Positions 1 to 8,333 of a stretch of DNA of 51,398 bases are shown here, one piece after another. How positions within the stretch are numbered: the first letter of the stretch is position 1; each line of letters starts with the position of its first letter. The notes below the pieces were generated by a model. The model saw only the letters and a list, made by a program, of their open reading frames with translations, did not search any database and was not told the DNA's origin. The position numbers and the translations under genes are program-made. This DNA is from an uncultured Arenicella sp. (GTDB lineage Bacteria; Pseudomonadota; Gammaproteobacteria; Arenicellales; Arenicellaceae). The stretch lies in assembly GCA_937989675.1 (NCBI GenBank), contig CALKRK010000060.1, positions 1-51,398 of the forward strand. The letters are read 5' to 3'.

Positions 1-618
1 AACATCAATATTCTTGGTAACGTGGACGCACCTCGACTTTCGATTATCTCTTTTAGGATAAGGCATGATTCGAAAGACCTGCATTATAGTTTTGTCGTTG
101 CATTGTTGAATGATCTCTTCGGCATTCAGGCGCGTGGCGGATGCTCTTGTGCCGGGCCATACGCACATAGCTTGCTCAGCATGGACATGTCCACCAGCAA
201 TGCCATAGAACGAGAGCTCATGAATGGTCAAATGATTCTGCGGCCCGGTTGGGTTAGGCTCAATTTTAACTACTTCATAAGTGAGCAAACCTTCAATTAT
301 GTCGTTAGTGCGGTCGAGCTTGTTGCACAACATGGCTGGCGACTTCTGCCGTATTACCAATACGATAGAGAGAGTGGCACATGGCGTTATCAAAACGAAA
401 AGATGGCGTTTAGCAGCAGCCTGAAAGACTGCAACTTTGAAACATCTAAGGCACGTTTATTAGATCAGAAAATCGAAGATCATGAGCTAGCAAGCTATCT
501 GGAGCAAGGAAAACAAGCGCTGCTGCAAGATCAGCAGAAGACGCGTTGCTCGGCTCCCTCTTTGAATGCTCAGGCAGAATCATTGCGATGGTTTAGCCTT
601 CCGAAAAAAATTGCCTAA
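1..618 (+). CDS. Class V aminotransferase / cysteine desulfurase-like protein, C-terminal part (5' truncated)
   Basis: The frame is open from base 1, so the gene begins upstream of the window; only about 205 C-terminal residues are visible. The segment RGGCSCAGPYAHSLL is the hallmark of the small domain of class V PLP aminotransferases of the SufS/selenocysteine lyase-like group, where the cysteine in the RGGCSCAG loop is the candidate persulfide-carrying residue. The segment RPGWVRLNFNYF also fits the end of this fold. About 60 residues beyond it are low in recognisable motifs. The PLP lysine lies outside the window, so the reaction cannot be judged. A palindromic mobile-element-like sequence starts three bases after the stop codon. 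The family assignment is firm; the substrate is unknown. Confidence 0.85.
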   Translation, partial: NINILGNVDAPRLSIISFRIRHDSKDLHYSFVVALLNDLFGIQARGGCSCAGPYAHSLLSMDMSTSNAIERELMNGQMILRPGWVRLNFNYFISEQTFNYVVSAVELVAQHGWRLLPYYQYDRESGTWRYQNEKMAFSSSLKDCNFETSKARLLDQKIEDHELASYLEQGKQALLQDQQKTRCSAPSLNAQAESLRWFSLPKKIA

Positions 619-620
619 CT

Positions 621-890
621 CTAGGGGTCTGTTGATAATTCATCTTCAAACCGAGATAGCGCCTACTTTTCGCTATTGAGGCGTCCATTTTGACATTGAG
701 TTATTCCCGATCATAAATGAACAACAAAAAGAGCGAAACGTAGGCGCTACCCGTCAGGTTATGACTCATTTTGGCTCATACTTTGTTAGAAACCGCTCGC
801 TTAGACTGACTAAGCGTCGCGATTTCTGCCGTGTCAGAACCAAAATGAGGCCATAATCTCGATTGAATATGAACTGTCAACAGACCCTAG
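621..890. mobile_element. Palindromic MITE-like element with CTAG flanks
   Basis: The 311-bp gap between two genes holds a nested inverted-repeat structure. The outer ends are complementary: GGGTCTGTTGA after base 624 and TCAACAGACC before base 887. CTAG occurs at both borders (621-624 and 887-890), as expected for a 4-bp target duplication of the YTAR type used by some IS5-family elements. Inside are two long hairpins. One pairs 657-674 with 732-749 (17 of 18 bases). The other pairs about 760-804 with 810-858 around the tight stem CGCTTAG/CTAAGCG. No open frame of useful size is present, so this is a non-autonomous element. A large transcribed cruciform unrelated to transposition is the alternative. 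Confidence 0.7.
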
Positions 891-929
891 TACACTATTA
901 TTTACGACATTTTTCGGGAACCTTAAGCG

Positions 930-2318
930 ATGATCGATAGCCGACGACGATTTCTAAAATATTCACTTGCCACTAGCACGGCCCCATTTATCACCGCCTG
1001 TGGTCAACGTGAGCGAGTTAAAGTATTAGTGATTGGTGGTGGCCTGGCTGGTTTAAATTGTGCACGGATTTTACAGTCCGAAGGGTGGGACCCAGTTGTA
1101 TTAGAAGCGAGCAATGAGGCCGGCGGCCGAACTCGCAGCAAAACCATCGACGGCGAAACTATTAACCTCGGCGGCATTGAAATTGGCGATGGATACGCGC
1201 GATTTATGCATTTGGTCAAGGAACTAGAGCTTGCCACCTACGACCCTCACGAATCGGTTGGAGGGCTTAGTCTGTTTCACAGCGAGCAGTTGATAGATGC
1301 AAAAGACTGGGCTGAGTTCTCTGGTAACCCATTGCCCGAAGAGCTCAAATCTCAATTGCCTTCGCGCCTGCAATACGGCTTCCACACAAAAGACTTTCCA
1401 CTTACCAGCACCAGCGATTGGCTGGATGAGAAATACGCCAAATACGATATTGCGGAAGGCGCAAGCTTACGTGCATTGGGCGCTCCTGAAGCCGCTATTG
1501 ATTTAATTAACCGAGCAGGCAACTTCAACCATATTGATGAAGTGTCCACACTTCATGTATTACGCTCTTATGCCAACTTCCGGTTTGGTACATCAAGCAA
1601 AACACTACGCCTCAAAGGCGGCAACCAACAATTGTGTTTAGCCATGGCACAGCAGCAAACCAGGTTGCTTACCAATCACAGAGTTAACTCAGTTATCGAA
1701 ACGCCTAATGGCATAGAGGTTGACTGTGAGAATGGCAAACAATGGCTGGCGGAGTATGTTGTGATAGCGCTACCATTCTCAGTATTGCGAAAAATGGACC
1801 TGCAAGCGAACTTACCATCGATTCAACGCGACGCCATCAACCAACTCAATTACACCAAAATCAACAAGCTGGTTGCTCGTGTTGATAAGCCCTTTTGGGA
1901 GCAAGACGGCTTACCCCCTAACATGTGGTGCGACTCCGCATTAGAGCGTTGCTTTCTAGGCAAGTCTGAGCGTGGCACTGACCTATTAACAGTTTTTATA
2001 AATGGGGTTGGCACCCAAACCTTAGATACTCTTGGCGACGCAGAAGCGAGCCAATGGATATTAAAGAAACTTGCTCAAACCCGACCTTCAACGAGCAATG
2101 CCCTTACTCCGCTGATCTATACCTCGTGGGGAAACAATGACCTCGCTGCGGGCGCCTACCACGCTTATGGGCCCGGTCAGGTTACTCGGTTTGCCCGCCA
2201 ACTGGTATTACCAGCGGGGCGACTATTCTTCGCTGGGGAACATTGCGCGCGCGCATCTAGCGGCATGGAAGGGGCACTCGAGTCTGGCGAAACCACAGCG
2301 TTGCAGCTATTGGCTTAA
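930..2318 (+). CDS. FAD-dependent amine oxidase (flavin monoamine oxidase family), Tat-exported
   Basis: This 462-residue flavoprotein probably oxidises an amine (or a related substrate) with FAD and oxygen outside the cytoplasm. The N-terminus carries a twin-arginine signal (SRRRFLKYS, residues 4-12), followed by a short hydrophobic stretch and ITAC, which could be a lipobox with the Cys as lipid anchor. The FAD-binding fold starts at about residue 32 with VLVIGGGLAGL, then an acidic strand end at VVLEAS and the GGRTRS loop. The C-terminal FAD motif FFAGEHCARASSGMEGALES is typical of MAO/polyamine oxidase-type enzymes. The substrate cannot be read from sequence. It stands alone on the + strand, downstream of the palindromic element, whose insertion may affect its promoter. 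Confidence 0.85.
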   Translation: MIDSRRRFLKYSLATSTAPFITACGQRERVKVLVIGGGLAGLNCARILQSEGWDPVVLEASNEAGGRTRSKTIDGETINLGGIEIGDGYARFMHLVKELELATYDPHESVGGLSLFHSEQLIDAKDWAEFSGNPLPEELKSQLPSRLQYGFHTKDFPLTSTSDWLDEKYAKYDIAEGASLRALGAPEAAIDLINRAGNFNHIDEVSTLHVLRSYANFRFGTSSKTLRLKGGNQQLCLAMAQQQTRLLTNHRVNSVIETPNGIEVDCENGKQWLAEYVVIALPFSVLRKMDLQANLPSIQRDAINQLNYTKINKLVARVDKPFWEQDGLPPNMWCDSALERCFLGKSERGTDLLTVFINGVGTQTLDTLGDAEASQWILKKLAQTRPSTSNALTPLIYTSWGNNDLAAGAYHAYGPGQVTRFARQLVLPAGRLFFAGEHCARASSGMEGALESGETTALQLLA

Positions 2319-2368
2319 AGCAGCTTTAGCGAGGAATTTAAATGTGCTCTAACTGACTGTGCTCTAGC

Positions 2369-2803
2369 CTACTCAGCTAATGTAAGGCCCACCTGCATCC
2401 ACCTCAAATTCATCCCCAAACGCCCAGCACCTGGCTCGCCCCAAATGTAGGTAATGGCGCGTTCCTTCCCTTCTTCATACAAAGCCAATTTTAGAACGGT
2501 GGTATTCGTTTCTTCGTAGGTGATCACAATCAATTCAATCGAATAAGGCGTCTCTTTGTCACCATCCATCAGTTTTAAAATCTGACCCTCGTCGGTCATT
2601 TTGATATCACGAATGGATATCCACTGATCGGGGTCAGCTTCGGGTTCCAGGTGTTGACGCTTAATTACAGCCCAACCTGAGTACGTTAGTGGTAATCGTT
2701 TCTCAACTTCACTCATCTTCGCCGACGCATTCTCATCAGCGTATGCACCCGGCAGCATCCCAGCACAACAAAACAGAAACACAACTAAAAATGGTCGCAA
2801 CAT
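2369..2803 (-). CDS. Small secreted protein of unknown function
   Basis: I do not recognise this 144-residue protein. The ATG at 2803 is chosen because AGAGGA lies just upstream and the protein then starts with a clean signal peptide (MLRPFLVVFLFCCAG, cleavage probably after AYA). A longer frame upstream adds 21 residues that would bury the signal. The mature part is rich in charged residues, without membrane segments or obvious cofactor motifs, and ends in WMQVGLTLAE. It is divergent from the DUF1838 gene and shares its AT-rich promoter region, so the two may be co-regulated. Confidence 0.65.
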   Translation of the reverse strand: MLRPFLVVFLFCCAGMLPGAYADENASAKMSEVEKRLPLTYSGWAVIKRQHLEPEADPDQWISIRDIKMTDEGQILKLMDGDKETPYSIELIVITYEETNTTVLKLALYEEGKERAITYIWGEPGAGRLGMNLRWMQVGLTLAE

Positions 2804-2849
2804 GAAGAGTCCTCTTACTTGACATCGGTTAAGCTGAAAACTAGTATAT

Positions 2850-2870
2850 AAATGTATTAATGACATATCA
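2850..2870 (+). promoter_or_regulatory. Candidate operator, copy 1 of a shared AT-rich motif
   Basis: The 21-bp stretch between the divergent secreted-protein gene and the DUF1838 gene contains TGTATTAATGACATATCA. The same motif, with two differences over 21 bp, occurs on the opposite strand at 8267-8287, upstream of the CoA-transferase and HMG-CoA-lyase genes. The wider area (about 2849-2879) is an imperfect palindrome with arms TAAATGTATTAAT and ATCAATATATTTA. This fits a dimeric repressor site; no regulator of this type is encoded nearby. Confidence 0.4.
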
Positions 2871-2890
2871 ATATATTTATTAGGATTCCC

Positions 2891-3805
2891 ATGAACATGA
2901 CCCCGCTCCGCTTATTTTCCAAAACCCTCCAAATATTACTTCTCTGCGCATTCGCTAGCACCGCAGTTTTGGCCGAAAAAATCGATCCAAACACTGGCGA
3001 AGGCTACGTCAAACTTAATCGAAAACTGCATTGCTCACTCAAAGACGGCGAAGAGGTGACTTACCGCTGGTGGGGCAATGCGTATTCGCGTATACCAGGG
3101 CAACGCGATACTTTATTGTTTAAGTTAGAGGGTATGAATGTTCGCCAATGCGTCACCCTTAATGATGAAAAAATGGGCACAGGTTACCGCATGGTATCGC
3201 GCGAAATAATGCTCTACTTGCACCCAGAAACCGGTGAGATAATGCGTAAGTGGGAGAATCCATTGACCGGCGCGACCAATGACGTAATTCATGTTGCAAA
3301 CGACCCTGTTAATGGCCGCCCGAGTTTCCCGGTTAACAAAGACGGTAAAGAGAATAAGTTTCACGCGAGCTTTTTAAACGGTACGTACTTTGCAAACTTT
3401 GAAGTACCGCTGTTCTATCCAAACCCACTTGGTGGCGACTATCAAAAACTTATCGGGGGTACATACCATAGCGCTGAGATCTTCGATTTCAGTGGCAATG
3501 AGGATGATCTATTAGATGCCAACACCGATATCGAATATGGCAATATCGCCTGGGTTCGCATTGCTAAATGGTTACCTTGGATGGAGATGGGTGATCGTCC
3601 AGGATTAATGTATTTCAACGCCGTTGGCAAAAAGTTGCAAAGCTGGAATGAGCTGCCAGACATCATGAAAAAGGAAATCGCAAAGAATTACCCTGAATAC
3701 ACCAACGCACCTCCGGCCGACGACACGCGTAAAAACGAGACTTCTTGGACGTACATGAAAAAGATTATTGACCAACGCCGTGCTGAAAAATCCGCGGCAG
3801 AGTAA
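2891..3805 (+). CDS. DUF1838 family secreted protein
   Basis: This 304-residue protein has an N-terminal signal peptide (hydrophobic ILLLCAFASTAVLA, cleavage near residue 29). It shows DUF1838-type features: a conserved early block with YRWWGNAYSRIPGQ, then LFKLEGMNVRQC, later GTYHSAEIFDF, and WVRIAKWLPWMEMGDRPG near residue 220. No enzymatic activity is established for the family that I can name. The start ATG follows TAGGAT. The gene begins a + run with a VOC protein and a TonB-dependent receptor, so a role around the receptor's substrate in the periplasm is a reasonable inference. The AT-rich operator candidate lies 20 bases upstream. Confidence 0.75.
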   Translation: MNMTPLRLFSKTLQILLLCAFASTAVLAEKIDPNTGEGYVKLNRKLHCSLKDGEEVTYRWWGNAYSRIPGQRDTLLFKLEGMNVRQCVTLNDEKMGTGYRMVSREIMLYLHPETGEIMRKWENPLTGATNDVIHVANDPVNGRPSFPVNKDGKENKFHASFLNGTYFANFEVPLFYPNPLGGDYQKLIGGTYHSAEIFDFSGNEDDLLDANTDIEYGNIAWVRIAKWLPWMEMGDRPGLMYFNAVGKKLQSWNELPDIMKKEIAKNYPEYTNAPPADDTRKNETSWTYMKKIIDQRRAEKSAAE

Positions 3806-3858
3806 ACTCGTTATCACCAAAGTTTCTCACCTCCCGTGATAGGTATGTGTGTAAGACG

Positions 3859-4272
3859 ATGATCACACATATCCATCACATCAACTTTCTGGTCAACGAC
3901 CTCGCCCTAGCAATCACTCGTTACAGTGCATTGCTAGGCGGGGTCGAATTTATTGAAGACCAACTGGACCAGCGCTCAGTCAAAACCGCGCGTACCAAGC
4001 TCGGCGACACCTGGTTGATATTAGTACAACCAACCGATGAGCAAAGCACCCCTGCTCAACACCTTAAACAACATGGCGAAGGGTTCTTTTTATTGTCACT
4101 TAATTGTGATGACTTAGATCAAGAGCAACAACGAATTAACGCGCTCAGCGGGTTGAATTTCTCAACACCAGAGCGTACTGGCTTAGAGGGTTGGCGCATA
4201 CGCGACCTACCCAAAGAACCGTTCTTCGGAACACAATTGCAATTAACACAGGACGTAAACAAAAGAGAGTAG
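3859..4272 (+). CDS. VOC (glyoxalase/bleomycin-resistance fold) family protein
   Basis: This protein of about 137 residues opens with ITHIHHINFLVNDLALAI, the typical first strand-helix of a vicinal-oxygen-chelate domain, with a His that usually binds the metal. A second half-module follows near residues 60-130. VOC proteins include lyases, dioxygenases, isomerases and binding proteins, so the reaction is open. The ATG at 3859 is preferred over an upstream GTG at 3847 because the domain starts right after it, although the ribosome site is weak. It lies between the DUF1838 gene (53-bp gap) and the TonB receptor (29-bp gap), suggesting one operon. Low sequence complexity in motifs makes the exact subfamily uncertain. 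Confidence 0.7.
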   Translation: MITHIHHINFLVNDLALAITRYSALLGGVEFIEDQLDQRSVKTARTKLGDTWLILVQPTDEQSTPAQHLKQHGEGFFLLSLNCDDLDQEQQRINALSGLNFSTPERTGLEGWRIRDLPKEPFFGTQLQLTQDVNKRE

Positions 4273-4301
4273 TACACACCACAATACCTGAGGGGTAACC
4301 C

Positions 4302-6809
4302 ATGAAGAAGACCGCACTGGCCACTGGCCTAATGCTCGCTCTGAGCACGACACCGCAGTTTGGTTTACAAACACTATCAGCCGCTGAGCTTGAGGAAATA
4401 CTCGTTACCGCACGTAAACGATCCGAAAGTTTGCAAGATGTCCCCATTGCAATCAAGGCATTCACGGCGCGTACCATCGAACAAGCCGGTATTGAACGCC
4501 CAAGCGATTTCATCTCCTTAATGCCCAATGTGACGATTGTTGATACCGCCAATGTCGGCGACACTCAGGTTAGTATTCGCGGCATTGTCTCTACACGCGA
4601 CGCCGAATCTACCTTTGCTTATGTTGTTGACGGTGTTCTCAACACCAATCCGAACAGCTTTAATGAAGAGCTGGTGGATATCGAACAAATCGAGGTGTTA
4701 AAAGGCCCGCAGGGCGCGCTGTATGGCCGCAACGCGGTCGCTGGCGCGATACTTGTTACAACCAAAAAACCGGGCGACGAACCCGAAGGCAAAGTTAAGG
4801 TGGGTTTAGGTTCACAAGGGTCCACCAAGGTATCCGCCAGCTACTCTACACCACTAAGTGACAACCTTAAAGGCAGCTTCACCTATAGCCACCGTGAAAC
4901 CGATGGGCACTATACGAACATATTTACCGGTGCCAATGACAGCGTAGATTTTCTTGAGGATGACACCGGCCGAGTTCGTTTGCTTTGGGATGTCAACGAC
5001 AACCTTTCATTTGACTTGAAGGCTGGAGTGTCAAAAGTTAGCGCTGGCGCCATCAATTTTAACGCCGCCTTTGCGATCCCTGCCTTCGTTACAAACTTCG
5101 GCAGCCCCACCTTTAACTCCAACGTAAATGACTTAGACTTTCGTTACGTTTTCAACGTGCCAGGCGAGAACGAACAAGAGACCTCCGACTTTTCACTAAA
5201 GATGGATTACAGTGCCTCATTTGGCGATATCAGTGCCAACATCACTTATAACGATCTTGAAGAATATTTGCTCTCTGACGGCACCAGCGCCACCTTTTAC
5301 GGCTATGAATTAACCCCAGCATGCCAAGCTGATCGGGCAACTCTTAATAGTTTCACTCGCTCTGATCTGTTTGGCCCAGCTTTTCAACCGTTTGGGGTAC
5401 TGCCTCCGGGCGCCGACTTCGCGGGCGTCTATGGCCCCTATACACCAACCAGCTGTGATGGCTATCAATATCAAGAACGCAACCAAAATGATATTAGCGC
5501 AGAGTTCCGCATTACATCGCCACAAGACAGCGAATTACGCTGGTTAGCCGGAGCCTATGTCACACAAATCGAGCGCGAAGTGGTGGTGGCTTACGGTGCG
5601 GACCAAGGCCAGGGATTTCTGCGCCAAGCCTATGTTGCTCCCAGCGGCCCTAACCCAACCGATCTACTATTCTCCGATGAATTCAATACCGATGTATTCG
5701 CTGTGTTCGGGCAATTCGAGTATGACTTAAACGACACTGTTGAAGTTGCACTAGCCCTTCGCTATGACCGCGAAGATCGTTCGGTGGACAACCGTGTACC
5801 GGCCGTTCGTGCCTCGGGTCTCAACATCAACACGCTTGGCCCTGACGGTCTGCCTGGATTTATAAACCCAGCACTTGCCAACAACCCAACAGGCATACCC
5901 AGTCGCTCGGAAGATTTCGACCAGCTACAACCGAAGCTCACACTCAGTTGGCAACCCTCTGACGCGTTAAACCTATACGGCAGCTACGGCGTTGGTTTTC
6001 GCAGCGGTGGCTTTAATTCTCTAGGCAGCCGAGACCTACTTGAGTTTTGGTTTAATGCCGGTTCTGGTGGGCCTGGCGAAGCGGTTAACGCACAACTACG
6101 TATCAATGATGAGTACGAAAAAGAAGTTTCCAAAAGTTTCGAACTCGGGCTCAAGGGCGAATTTCTAGAACGTCGACTACAGCTCAATGCCGCTGTGTTT
6201 AACACCGATGTTGATGACAATCAGTTCTTTGAATTCTTTGCCGGCCCATTCGGATTGCTGCGCGTGGTTACCACCATCGAGGAAATCCAACTCAGAGGGC
6301 TAGAAGCAGACTTCAATTTTGTGGCCAATGACTATCTAAGCGTGTTCGGCGGTTTTGGACTAATTGATTCAGAAATCAAACAGAACAGGAATCGCCCACT
6401 GAGCGTCGGCAATGACGTACCGCAAGCACCAGAGCGGACTTTTAACTTAGGCGCTGCAATCGAAATACCAGTCGGCGATAACGGCAACTTTTTTGCACGA
6501 GCCGATTGGCAATACATCGGTGATACGCAATTTCATACGTTACAAGGCGAACAAACACCGACCATCTGGCAGGTGTTTTTTGGCCCAGGTTTACTACAAG
6601 ACTTCACCAACTCCGAACGCGATGCCCATGACACCCTAAATCTAAGGCTCGGCTTTGAATCTGAGCAATGGTCAGTTACCGCATGGGGCCGCAATATTAC
6701 CGACGAACAGTACTTGGAAGAAGTGATACCGGCACCCGAGTTCGGCGGCAGTTTTAATCACCAAGCAGCAGGCGACAGCTATGGCGTCGAGGTATCCTAT
6801 AAGTTCTAA
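4302..6809 (+). CDS. TonB-dependent outer-membrane receptor
   Basis: At 835 residues this has the normal length for a TonB-dependent receptor. The signal peptide is followed by the TonB-box region (LEEILVTARKRSESLQDVP, about 29-48). The plug domain includes the conserved VSIRGI (about 88-93), VLKGPQGALYGRNAVAGAI and VTTKKP. The 22-strand barrel ends with aromatic YGVEVSYKF, the expected C-terminal Phe. The protein imports a bulky or scarce substrate energised by TonB-ExbBD, none of which is in the window. The barrel type resembles receptors linked to organic substrates rather than classic siderophore clusters, but this is inference. AGGGG precedes the start. Confidence 0.93.
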   Translation: MKKTALATGLMLALSTTPQFGLQTLSAAELEEILVTARKRSESLQDVPIAIKAFTARTIEQAGIERPSDFISLMPNVTIVDTANVGDTQVSIRGIVSTRDAESTFAYVVDGVLNTNPNSFNEELVDIEQIEVLKGPQGALYGRNAVAGAILVTTKKPGDEPEGKVKVGLGSQGSTKVSASYSTPLSDNLKGSFTYSHRETDGHYTNIFTGANDSVDFLEDDTGRVRLLWDVNDNLSFDLKAGVSKVSAGAINFNAAFAIPAFVTNFGSPTFNSNVNDLDFRYVFNVPGENEQETSDFSLKMDYSASFGDISANITYNDLEEYLLSDGTSATFYGYELTPACQADRATLNSFTRSDLFGPAFQPFGVLPPGADFAGVYGPYTPTSCDGYQYQERNQNDISAEFRITSPQDSELRWLAGAYVTQIEREVVVAYGADQGQGFLRQAYVAPSGPNPTDLLFSDEFNTDVFAVFGQFEYDLNDTVEVALALRYDREDRSVDNRVPAVRASGLNINTLGPDGLPGFINPALANNPTGIPSRSEDFDQLQPKLTLSWQPSDALNLYGSYGVGFRSGGFNSLGSRDLLEFWFNAGSGGPGEAVNAQLRINDEYEKEVSKSFELGLKGEFLERRLQLNAAVFNTDVDDNQFFEFFAGPFGLLRVVTTIEEIQLRGLEADFNFVANDYLSVFGGFGLIDSEIKQNRNRPLSVGNDVPQAPERTFNLGAAIEIPVGDNGNFFARADWQYIGDTQFHTLQGEQTPTIWQVFFGPGLLQDFTNSERDAHDTLNLRLGFESEQWSVTAWGRNITDEQYLEEVIPAPEFGGSFNHQAAGDSYGVEVSYKF

Positions 6810-6830
6810 CTTTAAGGAGAATCTAACACC

Positions 6831-6869
6831 CAAAAAACAGGCCCGACTGAGTTGCTCAGCCGGGCCTGT
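6831..6869 (-). terminator. Rho-independent terminator (best on the minus strand)
   Basis: A 15-bp stem (6837-6851 with 6855-6869, one mismatch) closes a 3-base loop. On the minus strand the hairpin is followed by six T residues (6832-6837 read in reverse), so it is a strong terminator for the CoA-transferase transcript. On the + strand the following CCTTTAT is poor, but the hairpin may still help end the TonB-receptor transcript. Confidence 0.8.
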
Positions 6870-6976
6870 CCTTTATCAGACATGAACTAATAACCTTTGG
6901 GGGGACAGTGCATATCTAATCCTTTCAAGAGACCTTAGTAGATCACGGAAGCTTTCAAAATAAATGAAAATTTTTG

Positions 6977-8170
6977 TTAATTTATAACTCCTCGCTCTCT
7001 AAGATTCTCTATTTCAGCGTCGGCGAAACCTAGCTCACCTAAGACGCACTTTGCATTTTCACCAGCCTTTGGCAAATCCAAACGCGCAGAGAATTTTTCA
7101 CCTGCAACCTCTATCGGCAGGGCTGGTAGTGATACCGCCTCACCCTCGTTCTCACCATCTGGTAAAGTTAAGTCAACCAGCCCACCAGCGCTTGTTAGGT
7201 GCTCGTCATCAAACAAATCTGAAGGCTTATTAATCGGCGCAAATGGTATTCCAGCTCGATCTAAGCGGCGCATCATTTCATCAGTAGTCATGCCCGCAAA
7301 CAAATCCTCAACACGAGGAAGAATCCGGTCACGCTGCTTAACACGCTCGTTATTCGCATCTAAGGCGCGGTCTGCAGCAAGGTCATCTAACTCAAATTCG
7401 GTGCAAAACAATTTCCAAAGAGCGTCGCTGACCACGCCAACAAAAACACGTTCTTGGTCGCCACTGTAGAAAATGTCATAAATCGACCAAGCTGAGCGTC
7501 GCACCGACATTGGTTGTGGCGCCTCACCTGATACAGCTTGCTGAGCCATATGCTGACCAACCATAAACACAGTCGTCTCAAATAGGGAGCTTGAAACCAA
7601 CTCGCCACGCCCGGTTGTATGTCTACGCTCAAGCGCGGATAAGATTCCGATCACGCCAAACATACCGCCGGTAATATCAATCACAGAGGAACCCGCACGC
7701 ATTGGCTTATCGGGTAATCCAGTCATATATGCCAGACCACCCATCATTTGAGCCACTTCATCCAACGCCGTTCGATGCTGATACGGCCCAGATAAAAACC
7801 CTTTAAGCGAGCAATAGATCAGGCGTGAATTCAATTCACTTAATTGTTCATAGCCCAAGCCTAGCTTGGTCATAGCTCCAGGACGGAAGTTCTCGATAAC
7901 AACATCGGCCTCTTTAACTAAACGGGTCACAACTTCCAGACCCTCAGTCGACTTAAGGTTAACGCTAATGCTCTTTTTGTTGCGGTTATACATCGAGAAA
8001 TAACCTGCTCCTGAGCCTTTCAACCGACGAGTCTTATCCCCACCTATAGGTTCGACCTTGACAACATCCGCACCTAGGTCGGCTAAGATGACACCAGTCG
8101 CAGGCCCCATCACCATATGGGTAAACTCGACTACGCGAATGCCTTTTAACGGCAAATTATTGTTATCCAT
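6977..8170 (-). CDS. CaiB/BaiF family (class III) CoA-transferase
   Basis: This 397-residue protein has the usual length for class III CoA-transferases, which move CoA between carboxylic acids in the cytoplasm. The N-terminus GIRVVEFTHMVMGPATG followed by LADLGADVVKVEP is diagnostic. The stretch GYFSMYNRNKKSISVNLKS and the TALDEVAQMMGGLAYMTG block, which contains the candidate catalytic Asp, complete the family pattern. It is divergent from the HMG-CoA-lyase and aldehyde-dehydrogenase genes across a 163-bp region carrying an operator-like motif. Acid activation as a CoA thioester followed by C-C cleavage is a plausible joint pathway. The substrate is unknown. Confidence 0.9.
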   Translation of the reverse strand: MDNNNLPLKGIRVVEFTHMVMGPATGVILADLGADVVKVEPIGGDKTRRLKGSGAGYFSMYNRNKKSISVNLKSTEGLEVVTRLVKEADVVIENFRPGAMTKLGLGYEQLSELNSRLIYCSLKGFLSGPYQHRTALDEVAQMMGGLAYMTGLPDKPMRAGSSVIDITGGMFGVIGILSALERRHTTGRGELVSSSLFETTVFMVGQHMAQQAVSGEAPQPMSVRRSAWSIYDIFYSGDQERVFVGVVSDALWKLFCTEFELDDLAADRALDANNERVKQRDRILPRVEDLFAGMTTDEMMRRLDRAGIPFAPINKPSDLFDDEHLTSAGGLVDLTLPDGENEGEAVSLPALPIEVAGEKFSARLDLPKAGENAKCVLGELGFADAEIENLRERGVIN

Positions 8171-8266
8171 TCGTCTACTATCTACTTAATATGTACCTTG
8201 AGTATGACTGAAATTCACATGAAATTGTGATTCAGGGCTACCCTTAAATTTTGTATATTGTTAATA

Positions 8267-8287
8267 TGATATATCAATAATACATTT
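8267..8287 (-). promoter_or_regulatory. Candidate operator, copy 2 of the shared AT-rich motif
   Basis: Read on the minus strand, this site contains TGTATTATTGATATATCA, matching the site at 2850-2870 in 19 of 21 positions. Its core TGATATATCA is a perfect 10-bp palindrome. It sits 47 bases upstream of the HMG-CoA-lyase start and 97 bases from the CoA-transferase start. It could therefore control both divergent transcripts. Confidence 0.4.
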
Positions 8288-8333
8288 TAGCAAGCCAAAC
8301 CCGCTTTTGATACGTAAAAGCGACCAGCAGAAG

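Noticed and set aside
4145-4564. Antisense open frame of 139 codons overlapping the VOC and TonB-receptor genes
   Set aside because: It lies opposite two well supported genes, has no ribosome site and no recognisable domain. Its openness follows from the codon bias of the opposite strand.
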